Shown here: piece after piece, positions 1 to 8,795 of the stretch
Layout: every line of letters starts with the position of its first letter
Numbering within the stretch: position 1 is the first letter of the stretch
Assembly (NCBI GenBank): GCA_034665305.1
Contig: JAXDFZ010000020.1
Location: 18,807 to 82,806, forward strand
Source of the DNA: DASXRU01 sp034665305
GTDB taxonomy: Bacteria > Acidobacteriota > Blastocatellia > Pyrinomonadales > Pyrinomonadaceae
Direction of reading: 5' to 3'
Length of the DNA: 64,000 nt
The notes under the pieces: generated by a model
Seen by the model: the letters and a program-made list of their open reading frames with translations, nothing else
Databases searched by the model: none
What the model was told of the DNA's origin: nothing
Made by a program: the position numbers and the translations under genes

Positions 1-55
1 ACCCAAATGAAGCGGTCGAGCCGCGATTCAGTAACGGTCTTTTGTTCATGGTCCG

Positions 56-820
56 CTAAACGTCCAATCTTAAGCCGTCCTTGGCTGCTACCACCTCGCC
101 ACTCCAATGCCGCGCCGCTTCGAACTCGAGGTTAACGTTGTCCCATTCAGGATAGAGATGCGTCAGAACGACTTTGCGTGGTTCGGCAATGCTTGCGATC
201 CGCATCGCATCACTCAATTCCAAGTGTGTCGACATAGGTTTATTGCGCCGGAACGAGCATTCCATAACCAGTAAATCAACGCCCCTCGCGAATTCACCTA
301 ACTCATCCGCATAGCCGGTATCGGACGTGTAGAGAATCATCTTGCCATGCTCGTCAGTAAGACGAAGAGCGAGACTTTCACGTGTGTGCGGTGTTGCGAA
401 GGTTTGCGCCTGCAGCTCCGGCACAATTTCGAAGGTCTCATCCGGCCCCACTTCCTGGAACAGAATCGGGAAAGACTGTTGCATCAGTTTGTAATCATTC
501 GCTTCATCAAACTTATCGAACAACACCTTCAATCCGGCAGGGCCGAAGATAGTTAGAGGCTTGCTTCGCGTGTGTGTTTGCGGCGCCCACTTGGTACCGA
601 ACAGAAAAGTCGCCAGGCCGCCGACATGATCCAGGTGAAAATGGCTGATCCAGATTGCGTCCAGGTTCGGCCAGTCCAATCTCTCTTCCGCCATCCGGTG
701 CGCGCTATCAGGCCCGCAGTCCAAAAGCAAAGACGCGGCGGTGGTCTCCAGCCAGTGGGACGGCGCGGCACGTTGCGGATGCGGCACCGATGTGCCGGAA
801 CCAAGAATAACGAGTTCCAT
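56..820 (-). CDS. MBL-fold metallo-hydrolase, ribonuclease Z-like
   Basis: This is a metallo-beta-lactamase-fold hydrolase of about 254 residues. The zinc motif HFHLDH lies at residues 60-65, preceded by the family N-terminus GSGTSVPHPQR. A late Asp (YTSDTGY) and a C-terminal THLYPEW supply the further metal ligands expected of RNase Z/phosphodiesterase-like members. I place the start at 820 because the conserved fold begins at once with MELVILGSG. An open frame continues upstream to 949, but those 43 residues look unlike the family and carry no recognisable signal peptide. There is no strong ribosome binding site at 820. The substrate is not evident; tRNA 3' processing or a small phosphodiester are both possible. 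It stands alone, convergent with nothing visible on the left edge. Confidence 0.85.
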   Translation of the reverse strand: MELVILGSGTSVPHPQRAAPSHWLETTAASLLLDCGPDSAHRMAEERLDWPNLDAIWISHFHLDHVGGLATFLFGTKWAPQTHTRSKPLTIFGPAGLKVLFDKFDEANDYKLMQQSFPILFQEVGPDETFEIVPELQAQTFATPHTRESLALRLTDEHGKMILYTSDTGYADELGEFARGVDLLVMECSFRRNKPMSTHLELSDAMRIASIAEPRKVVLTHLYPEWDNVNLEFEAARHWSGEVVAAKDGLRLDV

Positions 821-975
821 TTCGTTCGCGAGGCTACTGAAGTGCTCAGGGATAGTCAATTTACTACCGAAAACTAAGAGCCGGGGCAAGCCGCCTTTCC
901 TGACTGTGAGCAGGGAGCGTCGAGTCAGCACTCCGACGTAGCTTTGCATAAAAACTCAGATTCAATCTTGTTCTG

Positions 976-1069
976 CCCCGCCCCGTAAACGGGGAGGGGT
1001 TGAGGGTGGGGTTCCGTGCGAGCAAACCTCTCCCCCAACCCCCTCTCCGCTTGCGGAGAGGGGGGAGAA
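976..1069. repeat. GC-rich composite palindrome (CTCTCCCCCAACCCC type)
   Basis: The gap 821-1275 holds no convincing gene. Inside it, 976-1011 and 1027-1069 are C-rich and G-rich blocks that can pair with each other. The second block also contains a perfect local hairpin, CCCTCTCCGC-TT-GCGGAGAGGG. Short direct repeats containing CACTCCGACGT flank the palindrome at about 928 and 1099. The left window edge (about 8-33) resembles 1139-1165 (ATGAAGCGGTC...GTAAC), so the element may be part of a larger dispersed repeat. C-rich palindromes of this type are common dispersed repeats in many bacteria. Confidence 0.7.
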
Positions 1070-1275
1070 GACATGTTTCAGTAGTGTTTGTGCAAAGCAC
1101 TCCGACGTTCAGCCGTGAAGATCCATGCAAAAACTGGCAATGAAGCGGTCTCGCGGAGGTAGTAACTGTGGGCACCTGCAGTTGGGAAGGGTTGGCTTGC
1201 CCCCGCGCTTCCGCGCGACCAACAATTACTACTATGACTTGACCAAACTGAAAGGTTGGTTAATGCTCATCAGCC

Positions 1276-2019
1276 ATGACCGATTCACAGACTCTCGATG
1301 TGCTGGCGGTGTTTTCCCATCCTGACGATGCCGAGTTGACTGCGGCCGGGACGCTGCTGAAGTTGAAAGCGCAGGGTTATCGCACCGGGGTGTTGGATAT
1401 GACTCGCGGCGAGATGGGCACGCGCGGTACGCCGGACATTCGCGCGCGGGAAGCGTTGGATGCAGCTGCCATCATGAAACTGGATGCGCGCTTGAACCTG
1501 GATCAGCCCGATGGGCGCGTGTCGCTGAATGAAGAATCCCGGACGGCGATGGTGCGAGTGTTCCGAACGCACCGGCCGAAGGTGGTTCTGACTGCGCACT
1601 GGGACGACCCGCATCCGGATCATGCCGCGACCAGCCGGATTGTGCGGGACGCCGCTCGCCTCGCCACCATGCGCCGCTACGACGAAGAGGCCGGCCTCGG
1701 CGCAGTGCAAATGCCCGCTATCGCGCACGCTGTTTCTTCGCGCCTGGTCCTGCCGTCGTTCATTGTCGACGTTTCCGATTTTGTAGAAGAAAAGATGCGG
1801 GCGATCAGGGCGCACGCTTCGCAGTTCTTCGACCCGGCTTCCGCGGAGCCCACGACGCGAATCAGCGATAAGGGTTTCCTACAGCAAATGGAATGGCGGA
1901 TGCGCTATTACGGATCACTGATTGGAGTGGCCGCGGGAGAGGCTTTCTACGTGCGGGAGGCTTTGAACGTTGCTGACCCGTTGGCGCTGTTAACGCAACC
2001 AATGAACATTTATTCGTGA
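1276..2019 (+). CDS. bshB1: Bacillithiol biosynthesis deacetylase BshB1
   Basis: This PIG-L/LmbE-family zinc deacetylase has 247 residues. It should remove the acetyl group from GlcNAc-malate, the second step of bacillithiol synthesis. The AHPDD-type motif is present as SHPDDAE (H15, D17, D18), and the late metal-binding HPDH follows WDDP. Length and the N-terminal VLAVFSHPDDAE block match BshB1 well. The next pathway gene, bshA, lies 3.1 kb downstream on the same strand but is not co-transcribed with it; bshC is not in the window. The stop codon TGA at 2017-2019 is part of the heptamer array that follows (CGTGAAC units), so the last codons run straight into repeat DNA. The symbol rests on family resemblance plus the nearby bshA. 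Confidence 0.88.
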   Translation: MTDSQTLDVLAVFSHPDDAELTAAGTLLKLKAQGYRTGVLDMTRGEMGTRGTPDIRAREALDAAAIMKLDARLNLDQPDGRVSLNEESRTAMVRVFRTHRPKVVLTAHWDDPHPDHAATSRIVRDAARLATMRRYDEEAGLGAVQMPAIAHAVSSRLVLPSFIVDVSDFVEEKMRAIRAHASQFFDPASAEPTTRISDKGFLQQMEWRMRYYGSLIGVAAGEAFYVREALNVADPLALLTQPMNIYS

Positions 2020-2103
2020 ACCGTGAACCGTGAACCGTAAACCGTGAACCGTAAACTGTGAACCGACGGCCTTCTCTTAGTTTTACTGTTTATGGTTCAC
2101 GGC
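2015..2103. repeat. Heptamer array (GAACCGT) with inverted copy
   Basis: Units of 7 bp related to GAACCGT run from 2015 to about 2064. A complementary segment (ACTGTTTATGGTTCACGGC) follows at 2084-2103, so the whole can fold into a hairpin. It lies between two convergent genes, and both of their TGA stop codons (2017-2019 and 2097-2099) fall within a repeat unit. Confidence 0.85.
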
Positions 2104-3980
2104 TTTTTCTCACTCAGGATAGTGCGCGCGATCGAAATCACGGCGGTGGCGCGCGGCGCCTGACCTTCAAAGTTCCGCGAGAGGGCTACTGCCTCAGTGT
2201 AATTCTCCTGCGTGAGCGTTTTAAAGATCCCCGTCAGATTAAAGTCATCGACGGTACTGCTACGCATCGACGTCATGGTTGGCGTCTGCAGCCGAATCGT
2301 TAAGCGCCCGTCTTCTCCCGTGAAGCCCTCGGCGGAATTTGCGGCCCTGGCAATCTCCGGTACGCTCTCCCAGGCGCGCGGCGCATCGCTGAGCAGCAAC
2401 GCATTTGCCACGGCTATCAAAGCTCGCGGCCGATCGGGATCGGAAGGATCGATGCGGCGCGCTTCGGTGGCGGCCTCGCCGATTATCTCGAGCGCCTTCT
2501 CACGGTCGGTCTTAGGCAGCAGTTTCGCGGCCTGGGTCAAAACCCAAACCCTTTGAATGTGTGACAACTCTCCCGTGCGCGCGATGGCCAGCGTTTTTTC
2601 AATGTCCTTCTTCTCAACCACATTGAGTGCCAGCGTTACGTCGATGTAGGGCCGGACTTTGTTGCGCATCTCCATTTCATCAATCTTTTCCACGAAGTCG
2701 CGCGCCCGCAAATCACCCTTGTTCGCGTTTATGTTTGCCAGTTGTAAATAGATCGCGTTGCGCTCCGCGGGAGTTTTGGCGCGATCGACTCGATCCAGCA
2801 GGGCCTTTTCGCGGTCAGCGGGATCCGGATCCGGAGTGATTCCTCGTCGTAGGCCAAAGTCGTCGCCGTCGCCATCGTTATCGGCAACGTCTCTCCCAGA
2901 GCCCTGGCCCAACGATGCCAGTTCGCCGCGTAGTTGGTCCGCCGTCGCTTTCGGAGCGTATTGTTCGAAGAGCGGCAACATACGCTTGATGGCCAGGAAC
3001 TTTCCCTGAATACCCGAAGTGCTCTGGTCTTGTTCGGGCGGGGGTAACGGGCGCAGCAGGACCGCAGCGGCCCCTCGCAAAAAAGCGGAGCGCAATTCCG
3101 GCGCCACTTCGGGCGGTGGTGTGGGCCGGTTCATCTGCGAACTTTCCTGTCCGCCGGAGCGCAGGAAAGTAACAAACAGATGCGGTGTGAAAAGATATGA
3201 AGACAGGAGCGAAACGGTATTCGCATCGGATTGCAGGTTGGCTTCGGCGCCCGCCAACATTCGGCCGTAGCGTAAATCAGCGGCCGTTGGATTTTTTTCA
3301 CGCAGGAAGGAAAGAAAGTTCAAACCTTCCATCGTCACTGTGCCCAGGGCAGGATCGGCAAATTGCATGGCCCGCTCAACGTCTGTATCCAGCAGTTGGT
3401 TCGCCAGGCGCAGCCGTTGTTTGACAGCCGTCGGAGTGTCGAAAGCGCTCGGCGCGGCGGAGTTGGCATTTTCCGCCTCCTGCTTTTTGGCGTCCTTTAA
3501 CTTGTCAAGTAGCTCCTCGCCCATGGCGCGATCACGTTTCGCTGCCAGGCGCAATACTTCCAAACGCAGATCGGGAGGCAGCATTAAGACGGGACTTGGA
3601 GCATTGCCCTGTTGGCGCTGGCGCTCTTCAGCCATGAGTCGCGCGGATTCCTGATCGGCCAGCTCAGCAGCATCCCAGGCTTTACGAAACAACGCGCGAC
3701 CCTGATCGGGGTCTGCGTCCCAAAGCGCGTCGGCAATCCGGGCTTGTGTGCGCGCGCGCAGTTTTTGATCGGTGAAATTTCGTACGTCGTCGGCCAACGT
3801 AACCAGCAGAGACACGGCGGTGGCGCGGCGCTCTTTGGCAGCGCGGTCGGCGGCGGCCCTATTGCTGGAGGTTGTTTTCGCTGTAGTTTCTGCTGCTGGC
3901 TTGTTGGATTGGGAAACGACGGTTGCGGCGAACAAAAGCAAGCAGACCACTACAGGGGAAAGACGCATTAAAGGATTCAT
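2097..3980 (-). CDS. Secreted alpha-helical repeat protein, unknown function
   Basis: I do not recognise this 627-residue protein. It begins with a clear signal peptide (MRLSPVVVCLLLFAATVVSQ), followed by an Ala/Lys-rich charged stretch and then many amphipathic helices of about 30-40 residues that look like TPR/HEAT-type repeats (for example around DADPDQGRALFRKAWD). A low-complexity Asp/Gly segment (NDGDGDDFG) sits near residue 370. It is probably a periplasmic scaffolding or bookkeeping protein. The start at 3980 has a GGAG seven bases upstream; an in-frame ATG four codons later is an alternative. Its TGA stop lies inside the heptamer repeat shared with convergent bshB1, so the final KKP residues abut repeat DNA. 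Confidence 0.8.
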   Translation of the reverse strand: MNPLMRLSPVVVCLLLFAATVVSQSNKPAAETTAKTTSSNRAAADRAAKERRATAVSLLVTLADDVRNFTDQKLRARTQARIADALWDADPDQGRALFRKAWDAAELADQESARLMAEERQRQQGNAPSPVLMLPPDLRLEVLRLAAKRDRAMGEELLDKLKDAKKQEAENANSAAPSAFDTPTAVKQRLRLANQLLDTDVERAMQFADPALGTVTMEGLNFLSFLREKNPTAADLRYGRMLAGAEANLQSDANTVSLLSSYLFTPHLFVTFLRSGGQESSQMNRPTPPPEVAPELRSAFLRGAAAVLLRPLPPPEQDQSTSGIQGKFLAIKRMLPLFEQYAPKATADQLRGELASLGQGSGRDVADNDGDGDDFGLRRGITPDPDPADREKALLDRVDRAKTPAERNAIYLQLANINANKGDLRARDFVEKIDEMEMRNKVRPYIDVTLALNVVEKKDIEKTLAIARTGELSHIQRVWVLTQAAKLLPKTDREKALEIIGEAATEARRIDPSDPDRPRALIAVANALLLSDAPRAWESVPEIARAANSAEGFTGEDGRLTIRLQTPTMTSMRSSTVDDFNLTGIFKTLTQENYTEAVALSRNFEGQAPRATAVISIARTILSEKKP

Positions 3981-4118
3981 TAAATGTCTCCGGAGGCGAA
4001 CGATTCCTACAGCTGCGAGAGCTTAGCGGCTGGAACGCAGCGCGCGTGGGTTTGTTCCAAAATTTTTGGCTGCCGTCGACGTGGGTGGGAAGTAAATCGT
4101 AGCGAGATCCGGCAGATG

Positions 4119-4679
4119 CTAAACCGCGATGACTTCCAAATCGGGATCAACTTCCTGCTTCAACATTCCCTCGATGGCCATCAGTGTTCCGGTCAGGGAA
4201 CTGGGACAACTACCGCACGCGCCTTGATAGCGGATGCTAAGCGTGTGTTCCTTTAGCCCCAGGATTTCCAGGTAGCCACCGTCGCCGGCGAGAGCCGGGC
4301 GCACTTTTTCATCGAGGATTTCATTGATGCGAACCAGGCGCGGATCGCCGCTGAGCACAGCGCCGATTGCCCCACCAATCGCTTCCGCGGCAGGTGCGCC
4401 ATTGTTGACTGCAGCTTCCGCCGCGCGAATCGGCACGGCCAGCGTCGGCAGCAAATCATCCCAGTCAGCAGAGTCTTCCTTCTCGATGGTAACCATGCGG
4501 TCCATGTAGAAAACGGAAACGACGTTCCCCACTTCAAATAGGGCTTTGGCCAGCGGATCATCCTCCGCCTTGGCGGCCGAATCGAATTGGCGCGCGACGC
4601 CGTTAGTTACTGGCTCGCGGAGGATAAACTTCACCGCATTTGGATTTGGGGTCTCTTCGATATCGCTAATCTTGGGCAT
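4119..4679 (-). CDS. Nfu-type iron-sulfur cluster scaffold/carrier
   Basis: This 186-residue protein has two parts. The N-terminal Nfu domain (about 1-85) has the typical opening ETPNPNAVKFIL and the VGNVVSVFYMDRMVTIEK core. The C-terminal NifU-like domain (about 113-186) carries the cluster-binding CGSC at C155 and C158 in the ACGSCPSSLTGT block. Such proteins hold a 4Fe-4S cluster between two monomers and deliver it to client enzymes. The Ala-rich linker (about 86-112) is unremarkable. The gene is monocistronic; a perfect TATAAT -10 element lies about 40 bases upstream of the start on the minus strand. Confidence is high for the family; the precise client set is unknown. Confidence 0.92.
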   Translation of the reverse strand: MPKISDIEETPNPNAVKFILREPVTNGVARQFDSAAKAEDDPLAKALFEVGNVVSVFYMDRMVTIEKEDSADWDDLLPTLAVPIRAAEAAVNNGAPAAEAIGGAIGAVLSGDPRLVRINEILDEKVRPALAGDGGYLEILGLKEHTLSIRYQGACGSCPSSLTGTLMAIEGMLKQEVDPDLEVIAV

Positions 4680-4716
4680 TAATGCTTCTTTCTTTGCTGA
4701 CTAATAATGTGTCCTT

Positions 4717-4722
4717 ATTATA
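4717..4722 (-). promoter_or_regulatory. -10 element upstream of nfu gene
   Basis: The minus strand reads TATAAT here, a perfect sigma-70 -10 box 38 bases before the nfu start. The corresponding -35 position reads TCGGTC, a poor match, so the promoter may depend on an activator or on another sigma factor. Confidence 0.5.
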
Positions 4723-4847
4723 CAGGTTAAAGGCGATATGACCGAACGCGCGCTGCTGTGATTAGCGCGGTCGGGGCCGGCTGACGACGACGGCCGGACT
4801 GTGTAAAAAGTGTCAGGATTTACCGAAGAAATCCGGGGCAGAAAGTG

Positions 4848-4876
4848 TTGCCAAAAACCATAGGTGGGCATATACT
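4848..4876 (+). promoter_or_regulatory. Sigma-70 promoter of candidate small RNA
   Basis: TTGCCA (4848-4853) and TATACT (4871-4876) are separated by exactly 17 bases, a near-consensus sigma-70 promoter. No start codon with a ribosome site follows. An intrinsic terminator lies about 85 bases downstream, which points to a non-coding transcript. Confidence 0.75.
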
Positions 4877-4882
4877 CCGACG

Positions 4883-4968
4883 CCTCACTTGACCCCCTTT
4901 CCAAAAGGTGAGACAAGTTGAGAAAAGAGGCAGGCGATTGCGAGGGTCGTCCTGCCTCTGCTCTTTTT
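4883..4968 (+). ncRNA. Candidate small RNA of about 86 nt
   Basis: A near-consensus promoter (TTGCCA-N17-TATACT) and an intrinsic terminator bracket this stretch, which has no plausible reading frame. From the predicted start at about 4883, the RNA would form a first hairpin (CCTCAC with GTGAG, with CTTG able to pair with CAAG) and then the terminator stem. I do not recognise the family: it does not show the SRP RNA loop or a 6S-like long central bubble. It lies between nfu (divergent) and bshA (same strand), and the terminator would stop it before bshA. The boundaries are inferred from promoter and terminator positions only. Confidence 0.6.
4927..4968 (+). terminator. Intrinsic terminator of candidate small RNA
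   Basis: The stem GAGGCAGG (4927-4934) pairs with CCTGCCTC (4951-4958), extended by CGA/TCG across a bulge. It is followed by CTCTTTTT. This is a typical rho-independent terminator on the plus strand. Confidence 0.8.
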
Positions 4969-4983
4969 AGGACGGTCAGTTAT

Positions 4984-5160
4984 TAGTAGTCAGTGGTGAG
5001 TTGGTGCTTTGTACTTAGTGCTTTGTACTTCGTACGCTTGGCAGCGAGTTCAGCTCTTCGTTCGTAAATCACCAAAGCACGAAGTACTAAGCACCAAGTA
5101 CAAAGCCCAAGTACAAAGCACCAACTGACTACTGACTACTAACCACAAACACTAACCACA
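4984..5160. repeat. Large heptamer inverted repeat before bshA
   Basis: The left arm (4984-5034) consists of 7-bp units such as TTTGTAC and TTAGTGC. The right arm (5071-5160) carries their complements (CACGAAG, TACTAAG, CACCAAG, TACAAAG) followed by TGACTAC units. The arms could form a long imperfect stem. The array runs to within 10 bases of the bshA start codon, leaving no recognisable Shine-Dalgarno sequence. Confidence 0.85.
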
Positions 5161-5169
5161 GACCAATCA

Positions 5170-6294
5170 ATGAACATCGGCATCACAGTCTATCCCACGT
5201 ATGGCGGCAGCGGCATAGTCGGTTCTGAATTGGGGAAGGAGCTGGCCGCCCGCGGTCACACGGTGCACTTCATCGCGTCGGCTCTGCCCACCCGGCTGAC
5301 GCAATTGAATGAGCGCGTACACTTTCATGAAGTTGAAATGATGTCGTATCCGCTTTTTGAACACCAGCCTTACACCCTCGCGCTGGCGACGAAGATGGCC
5401 ACAGTGGCGGAAACCGAAAACCTGGATTTGCTTCACGTGCACTACGCGATTCCGCATTCGATTAGCGCCATCCTCGCGCGGGAGTCTTTGAAGCCGCAAC
5501 GTCGCCTGCCGGTGATTACAACGCTGCACGGCACAGACATCACGCTCGTCGGCGCAGACCGATCATATCTGCCGATCACTCGCTACGGTATCAAGCAGTC
5601 GGATGGCGTGACTGCGATTTCGCATTATCTGAAGCGGGCGACGATCGAAGCTTTTCAGTTTGAAGACATCACCGTGATTCCCAACTTCATCTGCGCTACC
5701 GATTACCAGCGTCATCCGGCGCCGGAAATGCGCGCGCAGCTTTCGCCGGACGGCGTGCCTCTGCTGGTCCATGTTTCAAACTTTCGTCCGGTCAAGCGAC
5801 CGGTGGATTGCGTAGACATTTTTGCCCGGGTGCTGCAGCAGGTGGATGCGCGGCTGGTGATGGTCGGAGATGGCAGCGAGCGTCCCAACGCGGAGCATCG
5901 CGCGCGTTGCCTGGGGATTGCGGATCGCTGCGTGTTTGTCGGCAAGCAGCCCAACATCCGCGAGTATCTTTCGGTTGCTGATGTGCTGCTGTTGCCATCG
6001 GAACAGGAATCGTTTGGCTTAGCAGCGCTGGAGGCAATGGCGTGCGAAGTGCCAGTGGTGGCCACCAATGTCGGCGGCGTGCCGGAAGTAGTTGATGACG
6101 GCGAAACCGGTTACCTCAGCCCGGTCGGCGATATTGAAAAGATGGGAGACGACGCCGCGCGGCTGGTAAATGACGAAGCGCTGCGTCGCACCATGGGCCA
6201 ACGAGCGCGAGAATCGGCCACTTCCCGATACAGCACCGACCTTATCATTCCGCAATACGTAGAGTTCTATCAGCGAGTGTTGGCAGCACAGTAA
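5170..6294 (+). CDS. bshA: N-acetyl-alpha-D-glucosaminyl L-malate synthase BshA
   Basis: This 374-residue GT4-family glycosyltransferase should join UDP-GlcNAc to L-malate, the first step of bacillithiol synthesis, in the cytosol. The N-terminus MNIGITVYPTYGGSGIVGSE with the GGSG nucleotide loop is characteristic of BshA. The GT4 E-x7-E region is seen as EQESFGLAALEAMA near residues 278-291, and HVSNFRPVKRP marks the start of the C-terminal Rossmann domain. Length matches the family. Start at 5170 begins exactly on the conserved N-terminus; the upstream 10 bases are repeat-derived with no clear ribosome site, so translation may be leaderless-like or depend on an unstructured 5' end. bshB1 lies 3 kb upstream; bshC is not in the window. 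Confidence 0.92.
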   Translation: MNIGITVYPTYGGSGIVGSELGKELAARGHTVHFIASALPTRLTQLNERVHFHEVEMMSYPLFEHQPYTLALATKMATVAETENLDLLHVHYAIPHSISAILARESLKPQRRLPVITTLHGTDITLVGADRSYLPITRYGIKQSDGVTAISHYLKRATIEAFQFEDITVIPNFICATDYQRHPAPEMRAQLSPDGVPLLVHVSNFRPVKRPVDCVDIFARVLQQVDARLVMVGDGSERPNAEHRARCLGIADRCVFVGKQPNIREYLSVADVLLLPSEQESFGLAALEAMACEVPVVATNVGGVPEVVDDGETGYLSPVGDIEKMGDDAARLVNDEALRRTMGQRARESATSRYSTDLIIPQYVEFYQRVLAAQ

Positions 6295-6472
6295 GCCGCA
6301 CGAGATACGATCTTAATAACAGTCAGGCCCGTCTCCCCAAACTAAAGTTCCGCACTCGACAAAGCTAACGCTGGCCGCAAATGGTTTACCGGCACATCGT
6401 TGCTTTGTGACGTCTTTCATATTAACCTTCGGCGCATCACAAGCTCAGAGTCGTCTTCAGGGGGATCCACAT

Positions 6473-8695
6473 ATGACATACCGATTTCCGCTGGTTCTCG
6501 TTCTTATCCCCATGATGGTGCTGCCGTCGTTGGCGCAACAGCCGGCGCGGCCCGCCAAAACACCACCTCCAAGTCAGCCAACACCGGCGCCACAAAAACC
6601 AGAGCCGGACGATGAAGTGGTCCGCATTACCACCAACCTGGTCCAGGTTGATGCGGTTGTGACTGATAAGAACGGAAAGCAGGTCACCGATCTGCAACCC
6701 GATGAAATCGAGATGTTCGAAGACGGAAAGCCGCAAAGGGTCACAAACTTTTCATACATTCTGACCAAGTCCGACGAGCCTGCTGCGCCGCGTATCAAGC
6801 TTCCGGTGGCTAAGAATGCGCCGCCGATGGCGCCGGTTCCCCCGGTGCGGCTGCGACCAGAGCAAGTGCGTCGGACGATGGCCCTGGTGGTAGACGACCT
6901 CAGTTTGGCGCCCGAAAACGTTTACTACGTACGCCGCGCGCTAAAAAAGTTTGTGGACGAACAGATGGAGCCGAACGATCTGGTAGCCATTATTCGTACC
7001 GGCGGTGGCATGGGTGCCTTACAACAATTCACCACAGATAAACGCCTGCTGTATGCGGCGATCGAGAAAATAAAATGGCTCCCGGCTCGTAGGAGCATCG
7101 GTGCTTTTGCCCCGATTCCAACCGATCCTCTTGAGCTGGCACAAGACCCGGCACTCGCCCTGCCAAAGCCCGCCGATGCGGACCGGGACCGGAGCCAGGA
7201 TATAGATAAGCTTCGCGAAGATCTGTTTACGGTGGGTACCCTGGGGGCCCTGAACTTCATTATTCGCGGTCTGAAAGATCTTCCCGGCCGCAAATCGGTG
7301 TTGGTGGTATCGGAGGGTTTTCTAACTATTGACCCGGCCGACCTCTCGCACGTCTCCCGGATTGGAAATGCCATGACGCGTTTGACTGATTTAGCCAGCC
7401 GGGCTTCGGTCGTGGTTTATGCGATGGATCCGCGAGGGCTGCAAACGCTTAACCTGACTGCAGCTGACTCCGGCGGCGGTCTCATGCCACATGAGATTGG
7501 ACCGATCCTCAGCAGCATGCGGGGCGCCGCCTTCGAAACGTCGCACGCTTTCGATGATCTCGTAGAGCAGACGGGTGGTTTCGCTATTGCCAACACCAAT
7601 GACCTGCCGGGCGGAATCCGTAAGGTGATGGAAGATCAGAAGGGCTACTACCTGATCGGTTACCGCCCGGATGACTCAACCTTCGACAGCTCCCGCCGGG
7701 GAAAGTTTCACAAGTTTTCTCTGCGGATCAAGCGGCCAGGAAAGTTCAACGTCAGAATACGAAGTGGGTTTTATGGCATACCCGATATAGAGACTCCGAC
7801 CGCTGAAACACCGCGGGACCGGTTGATCGGCGCATTGACTTCGCCTTTCGGCTCAGCGGGGGTGGAATTGAGATTGACTTCGCTTTTCTTCAGCGATCCC
7901 AAGGGCGGCTTATCGATGCGGTCCCTGCTTCACATAAAGGCCAGCGACCTGACCTTTACGGATCAACCGGGCGACTGGCACCAGTCAGTCATTAATATGA
8001 TCGCTATGACTTTTGGCGATAATGGACTGGTAGTGGATCAACTCAGCCTGACGCACACGCTGCGGCTGAAGGGCGCAGCCTATAAAAGGGCGCTCATTGA
8101 CGGTTTGACCTATAGCATCAACGTTCCCATCAAACGGCCCGGAGCTTATCAACTTCGCACCGCTTTACGGGACGTAGATTCAGACCGCGTAGGCTCGGCC
8201 TCCCAGTTCGTCGAAGTCCCGGACGTCAAAAAGAAGCGTCTGGCGCTTTCCGGATTATTGATTCGCGCAGAATCGCCGCGAGTCGGCAGCGGTGGGCCGA
8301 ATCCACCACCTCCACAGGGTCAGAACGTGGGTGTGCAAGTGGAAGATTCTGATCCGCTCGCGGCGATGGCCCGGCGACAGTTTCAACCCGGAACAGTCAT
8401 GAACTATGGATTGGGTATCTACAATGCCCAGGTTGATAAGGCGACTGGCAAACCCAACCTGTTGATACAGACTCGTCTTTTCAAGGAAGGGAAGCTGGTA
8501 TATGCCGGTCAGCAAATCGCATTTGATCCGGGGAATCAGGTTGATCTAAAGCGACTGGAGGCAGGCGGCGCAATCCAATTGGGAACCCAAATGGCGCCCG
8601 GCGAATATGTCCTGCAGGTGATTGTTATCGATCCCTTAGCCAAGAGTAAGGACTCCCTGGCAACGCAGTGGATTGATTTTGAGATCACGAAGTGA
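6473..8695 (+). CDS. VWFA-related acidobacterial secreted protein, copy 1
   Basis: This is the first of three tandem paralogues (740 residues). It has a signal peptide (MTYRFPLVLVLIPMMVLPSLAQ), a Pro-rich linker, then the conserved DDEVVRITTNLVQVDAVVTD block. A von Willebrand A-like domain follows (about residues 125-380), and a C-terminal region carries a shared HIKASDLTFTDQPG block and the end motif TQWIDFEI. The family is known almost exclusively from Acidobacteriota; its function is unknown, probably extracellular protein binding. The metal-site segment reads DDLSLA, so the canonical D-x-S-x-S is altered (last Ser to Ala). I chose 6473, which has AGGGGG upstream and starts the signal peptide, rather than the longer frame from 6407. 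Confidence 0.88.
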   Translation: MTYRFPLVLVLIPMMVLPSLAQQPARPAKTPPPSQPTPAPQKPEPDDEVVRITTNLVQVDAVVTDKNGKQVTDLQPDEIEMFEDGKPQRVTNFSYILTKSDEPAAPRIKLPVAKNAPPMAPVPPVRLRPEQVRRTMALVVDDLSLAPENVYYVRRALKKFVDEQMEPNDLVAIIRTGGGMGALQQFTTDKRLLYAAIEKIKWLPARRSIGAFAPIPTDPLELAQDPALALPKPADADRDRSQDIDKLREDLFTVGTLGALNFIIRGLKDLPGRKSVLVVSEGFLTIDPADLSHVSRIGNAMTRLTDLASRASVVVYAMDPRGLQTLNLTAADSGGGLMPHEIGPILSSMRGAAFETSHAFDDLVEQTGGFAIANTNDLPGGIRKVMEDQKGYYLIGYRPDDSTFDSSRRGKFHKFSLRIKRPGKFNVRIRSGFYGIPDIETPTAETPRDRLIGALTSPFGSAGVELRLTSLFFSDPKGGLSMRSLLHIKASDLTFTDQPGDWHQSVINMIAMTFGDNGLVVDQLSLTHTLRLKGAAYKRALIDGLTYSINVPIKRPGAYQLRTALRDVDSDRVGSASQFVEVPDVKKKRLALSGLLIRAESPRVGSGGPNPPPPQGQNVGVQVEDSDPLAAMARRQFQPGTVMNYGLGIYNAQVDKATGKPNLLIQTRLFKEGKLVYAGQQIAFDPGNQVDLKRLEAGGAIQLGTQMAPGEYVLQVIVIDPLAKSKDSLATQWIDFEITK

Positions 8696-8795
8696 GACTT
8701 CAGTAACTGTGCATCGAGGTGCCGAACACAAATGACTCGACCTAATCCCGAGAGGATGCTTCCGCGAGCCCGGCAATAACGAGGAGGAATTTGAG

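Noticed and set aside
976..1069. Intrinsic terminator or attenuator
   Set aside because: The hairpins are strong but no run of T follows on either strand; treated as a dispersed repeat instead.
4701..4916. Open frame of 71 residues on the minus strand
   Set aside because: It overlaps the nfu promoter and the small RNA promoter region, and lacks a ribosome site.
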